A stretch of DNA of 64,000 bases, from positions 403,598,192 to 403,662,191 of the forward strand of contig CM060921.1 in assembly GCA_030737875.1 (NCBI GenBank). The letters run 5' to 3'. The translations under genes and the position numbers were made by a program. Below, in pieces: positions 12,023 to 23,061 of this stretch (positions within the stretch are counted from its first letter, which is position 1; the number at the start of each line of letters is the position of its first letter). The notes under the pieces are model-generated. The model searched no databases and was not told where the DNA came from. It saw only the letters and a program-made list of their open reading frames with translations. Origin of the DNA: Allium sativum. Lineage: Eukaryota; Streptophyta; Magnoliopsida; Asparagales; Amaryllidaceae.

Positions 12023-15000
12023 TTGGCTGAGCAATTTCAGAAGTTTCTCGCCTTACAGCCTCAATCCATGTCTGTCACTTTCTTTATAGGTCAGTTGCCT
12101 CAAAAATCTTCAGATATGTCATCTACTTTATGGATCTTAGATTTTGATGCGTCACCTCATATGACACCATATTCTTCATCTTTTGGTTTTTTGACCACTT
12201 CTTCTTCTATTAACATTATGACCATTGATGACACTCCTATGCCTTCGGAAGGTGTTGGATCTTTAATAAATTCTAAATTGTCACTTAGAAACATTTACCA
12301 TGTTCCAAATCTCACAATAAATCTTGCATCTGTTGGTCAATTACGTGATACTGTTAATATAGTCACTTTCACATCTTCTTCATGTTTTGTGCAGGATTTG
12401 GAGTCGTAGAAGCTGATTGGGATAGGCCATAGAAAAGGGGGGCTTTATGTTTTGAATGAGTTGAAAGCATCTTCTACTACTGCTGCTACTAGTGTTGATT
12501 TATTTTCTTTTCATTTTGCTCCTTCTTCTTCTAATTTTTATTTATGGCATTCACGTCTTGGTCATGTTTCTTCGTCTCATTTGAGATTTTTAGCGTCTAC
12601 ATGGGCATTAAGAAATTTTAAAATTCATGATATTTCTGATTGTAGTGATTGCAAACTTGCTAAGTTTTCTACATTACCTTGTAATAAAAGTACTTATGTT
12701 TCTTATGCTCCATTTGATTTAGTTCATTCTGATGTATGGGGTCCATCCCCAAATCCCACAAAAGGAGGGTCTCGTTATTATGTTTCTTTTATTGATGATC
12801 ATACACGTTATTGTTGGATATATATTCAATGAAACATCATTCAGAATTTTTTGAAATTTATACTATTTTTCGAGATCTTCTTAAAACTCAACACTCAATT
12901 GTCATTAAACGTTTTAGATGTGATTTAGGCGGGGAACACACATCGAAGAAATTTCATAATTACTTACCTTAGATGGAACTATTTACCAAACTTCATGCAC
13001 AGACACTCCTCAACAAAATGGTGTTGTAGAAAGAAAATATAGACACGTTCTTGAAACTGCTAGATCTATGTTATTATCCTCTTCTGTTCCTAACGACTTT
13101 CGGGGAGGGGCTGCAATTACAGCTGTGATTGTAATTAATGCAATTTCATATTTTCATATTTTGGGTATTCTCCTTTTGAAAAACTGTATGGTTTTGCTCC
13201 TAATTATTCATTCTTCGAAGTTTTTATATGTACTAGCTTTGTTCTTCGTCCTCATATTGAACGCAATAAATTGTCATATCGTTCAGCTATGTGTGTCTTT
13301 TTAGGATGTGGTGTTAGACAAAAAGGATATAGATGTTTTGATCCAATTACTAACAAACTCTATGCCTCTCGTCATGTTGTATTTCTATAACATGTCCCTT
13401 TTTTCTCTGTTCCAACTAAGTCTCATGACATAACTTGATCTGAGCTTCTTCATATTGATCCTTTTTCAGACGATACTGATGCTAGTAGTATTGCAGATAA
13501 TAACATGCTTTTAGAAAATGATAACGATGATGCTCCCTCTTCTCCTATGCCTCCTCAAGCAACTTTTGAGACTGTAGATATTCACCACCACCACTACCTC
13601 TACCTCCACCCCCTTACGTCATTCCACACGCAATCGTAAGTCCACAAAATTACCAAATTTTGCATAGTCTTGTTATTCTTCATCTTTTACCTCATTTTTG
13701 TCCTCGATCCTTAGTTTTCCTGAACCTACTTCATATAAAGAGGAAATTCTTGATCCTCATTGGCAAGAGGCGATGGATGAGGAACTTTCTGCTTTGCATA
13801 AGACAAATACTTGGGATTTGGTTCTTCTACCTTTTGATAAGAGGGTTATTGGTTATCGTTGGGTATAAAAGGTTAAAAATAATTCCAATGGATCTACTGA
13901 GAGATACAAAGAGAGATTGGTTGCAAAAGGGTATTCTCAAAAGTATGACATGGATTATGAGGAAGCATTTGCTCATATTGCTAAGATGACAAATGTTTGC
14001 GCTTTAATTAGTGTAGCTTCAGTTCGTCAATGGTCTATCTCTCAACTTGATGTTAAGAATGCTTTCTTAAATGGAGATCATCAAGAAAAAGTTTATATGG
14101 AACCTCCTCCTGGTGTTACACATGATTCTGGATATTTTTGTAGACTAAAGAAAGCATCGTATGGTCTAAAACAAGCTCCTCGAGCTTGGTTCAAGAAATT
14201 TTCAGTTGTCATATCTTCTCTTGGTTTTATCTCAAGTCATCATGATCCTTCTCTCTTTGTTAAATGCACTAATATTGAACGTATAATCTTATCATTATAT
14301 GTTGACGATATGATTGTTACTGGTGATGATGTACAAGGAATTTTTGTATTAAAGACAGAGTTAGATAAACGGTTTGAAATGAAAGATATGGGTTCATTAA
14401 GATATTTCTTGGGTATTGAGGGAGCACATTCACCCAAAAGATATCTTCTTTCTCAGTCAAAATATATCACAGATATTCTTAATCGAGCTAGACTCACAGA
14501 TAGTAAGACTACTGATACCCCCCATTGAGATTAATGCGAAGTTTTCTCCTTCTGATGGAAGTCCTTTATTAGAACCTACTTTGTATTGTGCTATTGTTGG
14601 AAGCTTGGTGTACCTTATTATCACACGTCCAAATATTTTATATGTTGTTCATATTGTTAGTCAATTTGTAGCTTGTCCCACTACAGTTCATTGGGGCGTC
14701 GTTCTTCGCATATTGATATATCTTAGAGGTACTATTTCCCATGGTCCGATACTTTCTTCTACTTCTTCCTTGGAGTTGTGCACATATTCTGATGTTGATT
14801 ATGGTAGTAATCCAAACTGATCGTAAATTAGTTACTAGTTGTTGTATACTTCTGGGAGACTCTCTTATATCTTGGAAGAGTAAGAAACAATCTATTGTTT
14901 CTCATTCTTCAACTGAAGCAGAATATCGTGCTATGGCATCTACTACTGTATATATTGTTTGGTTACGTTGGTTACTTGAGGACATACGAGTATTTTTTTC

Positions 15001-15142
15001 TTATCCAACTCCTATGTATTGTGATAATAAAAGTACAATTCTAATATCTCGCAATTCAGTATTCATGAATGAACCAAACATATTGAGATTGATTGTCACC
15101 TTACTCAGCAACATCTTGAGAAGCGTACCATCACTTACCTTT
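12023..15142 (+). pseudogene. Copia-1 pol: protease, integrase, RT and most of RNase H, broken
   Basis: Protease lies at about 12120-12330; its usual catalytic DSGAS reads DFDAS, so it is likely dead. The integrase zinc region (LWHSRLGHVSSSH...CSDCKLAKF) is at 12540-12670, the core Asp motifs at 12715 (HSDVWGP) and 12785 (FIDDH), and the conserved QQNGVVERK, carrying the third catalytic acid, at 13013-13040. RT at 13917-14528 is open and keeps QLDVKNAFLNG, YGLKQAPRAW and the catalytic YVDDM (14299-14313). A C-run at 14518-14523 shifts frame, and an extra A near 14813 shifts it again. RNase H is seen as SHSSTEAEYRAMA and YCDNKST. Element F interrupts it at 15142. Confidence 0.88.
15138..15142. 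repeat. Target-site duplication of element F, left copy (CCTTT)
   Basis: CCTTT precedes the LTR start TGTAACACCCC and recurs right after the other LTR end at 25859-25863. Confidence 0.92.
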
Positions 15143-15549
15143 TGTAACACCCCACCTTCGCCAGGGTCACTCTTGCAAGTACACTAGCTTTGGAGGGGTG
15201 TTGGACAAGGTAAGCATGGATAAAGATATCACAAGACAGAACATATAAGTAAAACAGAGTAAGTAAAGCAGCGGATAAAACTACTATTTCAAAACCATAG
15301 TCAAGTTACATCAAAGTACTGAGTCATTATTTTCCAACTACTACAAGTCTAGAAGCATAAACTGAAAACTGGAAATAACATAAAGTAAACTATTCCCCAT
15401 AGTAGGAGTGATAAAGCCATAGCGAGCTCAAGTCCAAACCATACATGAGCTATCCAGTAAGCAAGCTAAAGATCCAAGCTAGGTGCTAGTATTCCCACCC
15501 TGAGGACCTGGGGGGGGGAATAGAAGAAAAGAGGAGAAAGAAAACGGGT

Positions 15550-15564
15550 CAGTCAAAAAGACTG
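15550..15564 (-). promoter_or_regulatory. LTR hairpin CAGTC-A5-GACTG (F copy)
   Basis: Five-bp stem with a loop of five A, 407 bp from the LTR end. In the right LTR (about 23473-23487) the stem reads CAATC/GACTG, which still pairs with a G-U wobble in the minus-strand RNA. Confidence 0.55.
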
Positions 15565-16368
15565 GTAAGTCCTACCTACCATTAGTATAAAAACTAATAA
15601 AGTTAACTGGACATGTAAAACAGAGATGAAACATAGGGTGATAACTGGCATGGTGAAAAGTTAACAAGATAGATCAAGTGTGGCATCGCATATACAAGGT
15701 TAAGTTGCACCAGGTGTACTAGTATTCTAATCCATGTCAAGTATAAACAAGAAATGATCCCTTGGCCCAAAGTTGGCCCAACATCATGAGATGACCTAAA
15801 TCAAGGTCCAACTACTCGGTCTAGTCGATCGGCTCCTTATATGGCTAACCCGTTAAGTGTCGGTGTCATACGGCCCAATCACGGAATGTAGTCGAACTGT
15901 GCTAGGTCCACCCTGGGGTGTATCAAGTCCTAGGGTGCCAACCACTGACACGAATCAAGCACGCACAGTCTAAACCTACTGGTGCCCGTGCCTGTTTTTC
16001 AACTCCGGACTATGTGCACGACCATAGTCCGCCTGAACCTACACCGGCGCACCAACTCAGCCGTCGTTCTGGTCGCTTACAATCAGCCCAGTAATCGTGC
16101 CCCACCCTAGCCTAGTCCCTAGGGTATCATTGATACATCCAAGAGGGTTACTGTTGAAAAGGACCGCGTAACTAGGGTTTCTAACGGGTCAAGTGTGGTT
16201 AACCCTATCCCATCATGTATCAAGTTGGTTAAGTGTACCCAAGTGGCTCATGACTTAACCCCAACCATCCATCGTGTTTAATTGGTTAAGTATTAAAGTG
16301 GTCCATGACTTAACCCTACCATGTGGCATTAATTAACTTAATGCACCCAACCTCTCACATTAGACCTT

Positions 16369-16530
16369 GTTGTGGTTACTAGTTAAGCCGGGCGGGTCCG
16401 GGTAGCTTTACCCCACAACTTAGTCTAACCTCGGGTTTTAAGTGCAACATGACCAACTTCTCACATTGGGTCCTATTGTTTGTAGCTACTAGTTAGGCCG
16501 GTCGGTTCCGGGTAGATTTATGCTACAAAC
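16369..16530 (-). other. Paired stem module in LTR F
   Basis: Two consecutive copies: GTTGTGG (16369-16375) with CCACAAC (16413-16419), and GTTTGTAGC (16478-16486) with GCTACAAAC (16522-16530). Between the arms both have AGTTA-GCCGG-CGG-TCCGGGTAG. LTR C carries the same module twice with different but still complementary arms. Confidence 0.6.
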
Positions 16531-17449
16531 TCAACCCAACCTCGAGTTGGCCACCTTCATGTTTTCTACATGTCATGTCCATGTTCATGTTTTTCAAGCA
16601 TAATCACATGTCATATTTCAAAACCATGTTTTTATGTCATTAAAGTTACCTAACTACCCATACGCATTCCCATCGCATGTTCGTTTCGTCACAACACAAA
16701 ATGGATTAAAAGAGGGAACTTAGAAGCATGACAAAAGTGGGCATAAGATGATAGGATTTGGCCACAAGTTAAACATGGTGGCACATGATACAAAATGTGT
16801 TCATTAAACTTGCATATTTCATTATAAGCCTCAAAATATGCATGACATCAAACTTAGCAAATAGGTGATACATGGTCATAGATGGCATAGGATGATAACT
16901 AGTGATTCGCATATAACATCATATGCAAGTTAACATAAAGGTTATGAGAGTTTCTATGTTGCATTATGCAACATTTCCAAACAAAGCTCATAGCTTTCAA
17001 TCCACAAAGTCAAGGTGATAGCTTTACAAACATACATAGAACAAATCTATGCATAACATGATAGATTCAAAGCACCAATCATACTTAGGCCCAAACTCAA
17101 ATTTGCAACATGTCATATTTAACTTCATAGTTTAAATCTAAGAGTAGAATAGGGCTTACAATGCTATGAAGACTATAAAATAAAACAAGATTGAGACGAA
17201 GCCACTAGAAATCCCCAAATAATAAGCTTCAATCAAAACCCTTGAAAAATAAGAAGAAGATCCTTGCTTTGATGAAGAAAGATTGAACTTTGGCCTTGAA
17301 TCAAACTTAGAAACTCTCAAACAAGCTTAGAAACTCTCATATGAATGAAGATGGAGACTATGACAAGAGGGTGGAGGCCATGATTAAACATTTTGGCATA
17401 ACCTAGTTGTAGGATTGATTTATGATGGTTTAGGCTAGGTCTTAGGGTC

Positions 17450-17458
17450 TTTTTATAG
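17450..17458 (-). promoter_or_regulatory. TATA box of LTR F (left copy)
   Basis: CTATAAAAA on the minus strand, about 465 bp into U3. The right LTR has the same box at about 25376-25384; that copy would drive the genomic transcript. Confidence 0.6.
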
Positions 17459-17589
17459 AAGATTAGGTTAGTTTAGGCCATAGGATTAACCCTAATTCAG
17501 ATCTGAGCCATTAAAACCCGTCACAAGCCCTAAAACATGTCTTGAGGAACAAGTCAGGTGCACCCAGGCCAAACTGGCCGAACCACCAT

Positions 17590-17651
17590 GTCGACACCCG
17601 TGTCGACTGGGCAGTCGACACGGCCCTGGGTGTGTCGACACCCCAGTCGAC
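17590..17651. repeat. GTCGAC palindrome cluster in U3 of F
   Basis: Five GTCGAC sites lie in 62 bp just upstream of the TATA box. The right LTR (about 25515-25588) has six, through gain of a 15-bp unit CCCAGTCGACA-type. Confidence 0.8.
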
Positions 17652-17921
17652 ATGGGGGTTGGCGGGAATCTTCCCGCTTGGCTTGTCTGGGTTGAAACTT
17701 AAACATTCGAATTTGAATTTGAATCTGTTTTTAAACTTGGATTTTTCTGAAAACTTTGACGGGCCATAACTTGGTCATACGGACTCCGATTTTCGAAAAC
17801 TCGGACTCTATTTCGCGTATTTTTCCGAGACGAACGCAATGGCACAGCCCGTTTCCCTTGATTCATATTTTAAAATTTAATTTACGTTGTAACATGTTAT
17901 TCAAAAATACGGGTTGTTACA

Positions 17922-17939
17922 TTCTCCCCACCTTAAAGG
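17922..17939 (-). other. Polypurine tract of element F
   Basis: The minus strand reads CCTTTAAGGTGGGGAGAA immediately before the LTR start TGTAACAACCC, the plus-strand priming site of reverse transcription. It is preceded by a block (GGGGACGAAATCC) shared with C, D and E. Confidence 0.8.
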
Positions 17940-18513
17940 ATTTCGTCCCCGAAATCTTCAAGTTAGGAAGAACGTATCCTACCATCCATCATCCATCTAC
18001 TCAAAACATCATCCACGAGCAGTCATTTTCCTTAAAAGATTCTAAATGATGTATGATCATATGCGAGAGGTGTGTGTATATGTACTTATCTAATGCGAAA
18101 ATCAGGCGGTTACTGATTCAGTAAACCTCCTTAATGCAAAGTATGTTAGTGAAATGAGTCCATATGTATGCAAGTTCCTAACATAATTCATAATCTCTAC
18201 ATGAGTGCACATAACATTCATCCATATGCAACATCCATGTGATAGGATAACAAGTTTCATCCATGAATAAGTACAAGCACTCATGCATATGCAATATGAA
18301 AGTGTGTGAGCCGATCTTAATGCCTAATGTGTATCATGCATCCACGAGTATCCACTTGCAAACACTTGCAACCACTGGCAAACATCAAGCATAACATGTT
18401 TCAAATACATGTTTCAAACAAGGGTTTCTACCTAAGGTTCTCATGACAAGGTTAACGAGATAACTAGATAAACATGGATAGCAAAAGAAAGATATGCTAA
18501 CTAGGAAAGGAGA

Positions 18514-20193
18514 TTAAGAATGTACCCTCAAAAAATAAAGCCCACGCATCTTCTCCTCGGTTTCCCAAGTTGCATCTTCATCGGCTTCACTCCATTACAC
18601 CTTTACTAACTTGACTTCTCGATTCCTCAGTTTCTTGATTTCCGTTCCCAAGATATGAATCAGAGCTCGTCTTAAAGTTGCCTCTTTCTCTACCTCCATG
18701 TCTTCAAGAATGCTAGGCTCAACTACCTCGGCTGACTCATGTAGGCACTTTCGGAGATGCGAGACATGAAAAACATTGTGCACTCCGGCCAGCTTCTCGG
18801 GCAATTCCATCTTATAAGCCATTTGTCCAATCCTCTCGATGATAGGGAAGGGTCCTACGAACCTTGGTGCCAGCTTCCCAACTGCTCCAAAATGAACCAC
18901 ATTTCGCAAAGGAGAAACCTTCACAAAGACCATATCCTCAACATCAAACTCTAAGTTTGTCCTTCGCTTGTATGCATACGATTTCTGTCTTTCTTGGGCC
19001 GTTTTCATCCGCCTTCGAATCAACTCAACCTTCTCGTATGTGTCTCTTATCATGTCGAGCCCAAGTATAAGTTTATCTGTCGTCTCCCACCAACATGTTG
19101 GTGACTTGCACGGCCTCCCATATAAAGCTTCGAATGGTGCCATCCCTATGCTTGCTTGGTAGCTGTTATTATAAGCAAACTCCACTAGAGGAAGAAGATC
19201 TTCCCAAGTACCACCAAAGTCAAGAATGCATAGCCTCAACAGATCTTCTAGTACCCGATTCACCCTTTCGGTCTGGCCATCCGTTTATGGGTGATAGGCC
19301 GTACTTAGACTCAATCGCGTACGCATCGCTTCTTGCAAACTACTCCAAAATTGGCTAGTGAAGATTGGGTCACGATCGCTAACTATGCTAGAAGGAACTC
19401 CATGCAACCGCACTATCTCTCGAAGATAAACAGATGCTAACCATGATGCGGTCCTCTTGCTCTTCACCGGAATAAAGTGAGCACTCTTCGTAAGTCTATC
19501 AACTATGACCCATATGCCAGTATTCCCCTTCCTTGATCTCAGCAATCCATCTAAAAAATCCATAGAGATACTTTCCCACTTCCATAGCGGGACCTCCAAT
19601 GGATGTAATAGCCCACCGGGCTTCTTCGGCTCGACCTTCACTTGTTGGCAAACAATGCATCTAGAAACAAACTCTGCCACATCCTTCTTCATCCCATCCC
19701 AAAAGAAAATGCACTTCATATCCCAGAACATCTTATCCCCTCCGGGATGTATGGTCATCCTCGGGTGATGCGCCTCCTCAAGAACTCTATTTACTAAATC
19801 TCCCACTCGGGGGACACATCGTCTTCCATCACGCCTTAGCCATCCCTTGTCATCAATAGTATATCTAGCGAGGTGACTTGATGTCTCACCCCGGATCAAC
19901 TTGTCCATGATCTCGACTATCTGCGGGTCTTCCCTCTGTGAAGCCCCGACTTGATCAAGAAGTATAGGTCTAAGCTCAAGGGATGCTAACGAACCAGTCA
20001 TCGACTCAATAGCCGGTGTGAAATCAAAGGTTGCCAAGAACTCTAGGCTCTTCATCTTAACAAACAAGGGACTCAAAGTCAACCTTCTTCTGCTTAGCGC
20101 ATCCGCCACAACATTACCCTTGCCAGAGGTATAAACTATCTCGAAGTCATATGATGCCAAGAATTCCATCCACCTTTGCTGCCTTAGATTCAA
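18514..20193 (-). pseudogene. Element F integrase and chromodomain, with stops
   Basis: Reading down from 20193: end of RNase H ([13 protein letters not shown]), the H-H-C-C zinc region ([10 protein letters not shown]...CIVCQQVK), and the integrase core with DD35E residues in SMDFLDG, IVSDRDP and TDGQTERVN. A TAA at 19285-19287 sits in the HP-TDG motif where Gln is usual. The C-terminal GPFPIIERIG and HNVFHVSHLRKCL segments follow. A TAA at 18595-18597 splits the chromodomain, whose remainder (WSEADEDATWETEEKMRG) runs to a stop at 18514. The chromodomain normally targets integration to modified chromatin. Both stops look like single C-to-T changes, so the protein is recognisable but inactive as it stands. 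Confidence 0.9.
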
Positions 20194-21850
20194 ATCTTTC
20201 TGCGAGAAGAGGTACTTGAGCGACTTATGATCAGTATATAACTCAAACCTTTTGCCTAGAAGATAGTGGCGTTAGGATTTGAGTACAAAGACGATCGCTG
20301 CCAACTCCAAATCATGAGTGGGATAGTTCTTCTCATGAACTTTGAGTTGCCTACCCCCAAAGCATATCACTCTCCCTTCTTACATCAGGACAGCGCCCAA
20401 TCCCGTGCCACATGCATCGGTGTACACGGTAAACAACTTCCCTCCATCGGATAATGCTAGAACTGGAGTTGTGGTGTGGGCTTTCTTGAGCCTTTGAAAA
20501 GCAAGCTCACACTCTAAGTCCCATGCAAAGACTAAGTTCTTCTTCGTTAACTTAGTAAGAGGGGCTGAAATCCTAGCGAAGTCCTTAATGAACTTCCTAT
20601 AATATCCTGCCAAACCGAGAAAGCTCCTCACTTCAGTTGCATACTTCGGAACTTTCCAGTTTTGTACCGCCACCACTTTAGCGGGATCCACAGCTATGCC
20701 CTTCTTAGAAACTATATGCCCAAGGAACCGAACTTCCCTTCTCCAGAAATGGCAATTGGAGAACTTGGCTTTCAACTGATGAGTCCTAAGCGTATCCATA
20801 ACCTCCTTGAGGTGTGTAGCATGTTCTTCCTCGTCCTTAGAGAAGACCAGAATATCATCCACGAAGACAACCACGAACTTGTTAAGGAACTCCATGAACA
20901 CCCTACTCATCAAATCAACAAAGTATGCGGGTGCATTAGTCAAACCAAATGGCATGACTAGCCATTCAAAGAATCCATCTGGAGTCCTAAACGCCGTCTT
21001 ATCAATGCTATCCTCAGCCACTCTAAGCTGATGGAATCCGGTGGCTAGATCGAGCTGAGAGAAAATAGAAGCCCCAACAAGCTGTTTAAAGTGATCATCA
21101 ATCCTCGGTAACGGGTGTCTATTCTTCTTTGTCAGCTTGTTCAACTCACGATAATCAACACATAGACGAAGCGAACCATACGCCTTAGTAGCGAATACCA
21201 CCGGAGCACCCCCTTCTGAAATGCTTCGCCTAATGAAATTTTTCTCAAGCAACTCCTTGATTTGCTTGCTAAGCTCTCTTCTTTCTCGCGGGGCCATGTG
21301 CCTAATAGGCAATGAAACTGGTTGGCATTATCAACAAGATAATTACGGAAGTCTATCTCGCGTTTAGGGGGTAACCCCTTCACCTCATCAAAAACATCAG
21401 GATATTCTTGGACCACCCTCACAGATTGAAGATTATCAATAGACGAGTCGAGGGATTCAAGATAACATAACATGACGGGATCCAGAGGGTTACAAGAAAT
21501 CTCTAGGGTATTGCCAAGGCGAGTCATAAGCCTGACTACCCTATGCTCACAATCGAGAATGGCTCCATAACTGGACAACCAATCCATGCCCAAAATCAAC
21601 CCATATCCCATGAACCCGAGAACATAAGCATTATATGTGAATTCTACGTTCAAGATAGAAATCCTCAAATCCCTACAAATCATAGATAAATGGTCGGAAC
21701 CCCCAATTGGATTTGAAACACTAACGGGATCCTCAACAAGACTAGTACTTAGGTGCAAACTTTCAACAATATCAGAGGAAATAAAGGTATGCGATGCGCC
21801 AGAATCAAATAAAGTTCGAACAGGAAAACCAGAAATATAAACAAGGCTTT
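20194..21850 (-). pseudogene. Element F protease, reverse transcriptase and RNase H, with stops
   Basis: Protease shows the active site LFDSGASHTFIS near 21810, then GLILGMDWLSSYGAILDC. A one-base loss near 21321 breaks the frame just before RT. RT from about 21312 is open: [31 protein letters not shown] and the catalytic [10 protein letters not shown] (near 20860). The thumb, connection and start of RNase H follow ([17 protein letters not shown]), stopping at 20380-20382 where Gln is expected. The frame resumes as [21 protein letters not shown], meets a TAA at 20272-20274 where Trp is usual, and continues into the integrase part. Normal length would be one continuous polyprotein. Confidence 0.9.
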
Positions 21851-22873
21851 CTACAGAAATACTACCTCGGTCCGGAACTGGAGCAGTGTTGAGAGCATGC
21901 ATCTGCCCTCCAGAAGATCCTGCTCGCTGAGCCAGTCCCTGCCCTTGCTTCTTTGGGCAATCCTTACTGAAGTGTCCAGTCTCTCCGCAATGAAAGCATT
22001 CTCCCAACTTCCTCTTCTTCTTCCTACAATCTTTGGCTATGTGCCCAACAATCCCACATAAGTTGCACTTTCTTGGGTCCTTGGCCTTGTTGTTGGCCTT
22101 GTTGTTCTTGTTGTTCTTGTTGCTATGATTGCCCTGATTGCTCTGATTTCCTCCCCACTTGGAGTCCACCTTCTTGGTTTGAGTCTCATTAGGCTTGACT
22201 TCCTTCTTGCCATTCTTATCATCTCCCTGAAGCAATGCCATGTCTACTAGGCTTTCAAAAGTGCCCCCCATGGGTATATGAGACATGGCTAAACCTTGTA
22301 ATGGCTCATTCAATCCTCGTGCAAAGCGTAGAGCCTTCTTCTGGGGTGTGTTAACCATGTCCAACCGAATCGAGCAAGCTGGTTGAACTTATTCACATAC
22401 TCCCTCACTGTCATGTCCCCTTGCTTCAAAGATATAAACTTCTCCATTTGTAGATTCTCCTCAGCAGATGATAGAAACTTAAGCCCCAACCTCATCCTAA
22501 AATCGGCCGAAGTCTCTATAGGCCTAGTAGCGTTGGTGACCTCCCACCAATAAGCCGCTTCCTCTTTTAATAGCCATACTGCCAACAGAACTTTTCTACG
22601 GTCTTCCACATCAAAGATGGCAAAGAGGTCTTCAGTTTCTTTTAACTAATTTCTTGCCTCAACAAAAGTCTCCGTCCCAATGAAATTCTTGCCACCCATC
22701 GCCTTAAAGTCTTTGCAAATTTTTTCGAAATCCGCTTGCGGACGCTGAGGAGGAGGAGGAACCTCAGGAACGATGGGAGTGGTTGCTGGGCCCGCATCGT
22801 TGGCCCTATCTTCCAAGTACCTTCGGAACCATCCGGGTATGGTTACTCCCTCGGAAAGGTTAAGATCGGCCAT
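21851..22873 (-). pseudogene. Element F gag with two CCHC knuckles, broken
   Basis: The chosen start is the ATG at 22873 (MADLNLSEGV), about 175 bp from the primer site; an in-frame ATG at 22912 would add 13 residues not typical of gag. A Pro-rich linker leads to FIGTETFVEARN and a TAG at 22646-22648, where family members have Trp. Capsid residues follow (VWLLKEEAAYWWE, LKQGDMTVREYVNKFNQLA). A one-base shift near 22363 is followed by the open remainder with two knuckles, C-NL-C-GIVG-H-IAKD-C and C-FH-C-GETG-H-FSKD-C (about 22075-21955). The Asn/Lys-rich stretch just before them (22170-22090) is low complexity. Confidence 0.88.
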
Positions 22874-23047
22874 ACTTAACAAGGAAAAGATAGATTTAGA
22901 ACGAGGAAACAAAGGATAGTGCTAATGGCTTTTGGGGAATAGCCTTTTAAAATAAACTTAGACTTTTCTTGGAAAATACTTAATCGGTTTTGAAAATAGT
23001 TTTTCAAAAGGGTTTTAAAACTTTTGTCCGGTCTAGTAAAACCTTAT

Positions 23048-23059
23048 GCTCTGATACCA
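23048..23059 (-). other. Primer-binding site of element F (initiator tRNA-Met)
   Basis: The minus strand reads TGGTATCAGAGC, complementary to the 3' end of plant initiator tRNA-Met, two bases inside the 5' LTR. Confidence 0.93.
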
Positions 23060-23061
23060 AA

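Larger units (their letters stand above)
15143..17921 (-). repeat. 3' LTR of element F (2779 bp)
   Basis: It starts TGTAACACCCC and ends GGGTTGTTACA on the plus strand. U3 is about 460 bp (17921 to the TATA box at 17450) and R/U5 about 2.3 kb. It holds the CAGTC/GACTG hairpin at 15550, the paired stem modules at 16369 and 16478 and five GTCGAC sites at 17590-17651. Confidence 0.93.
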
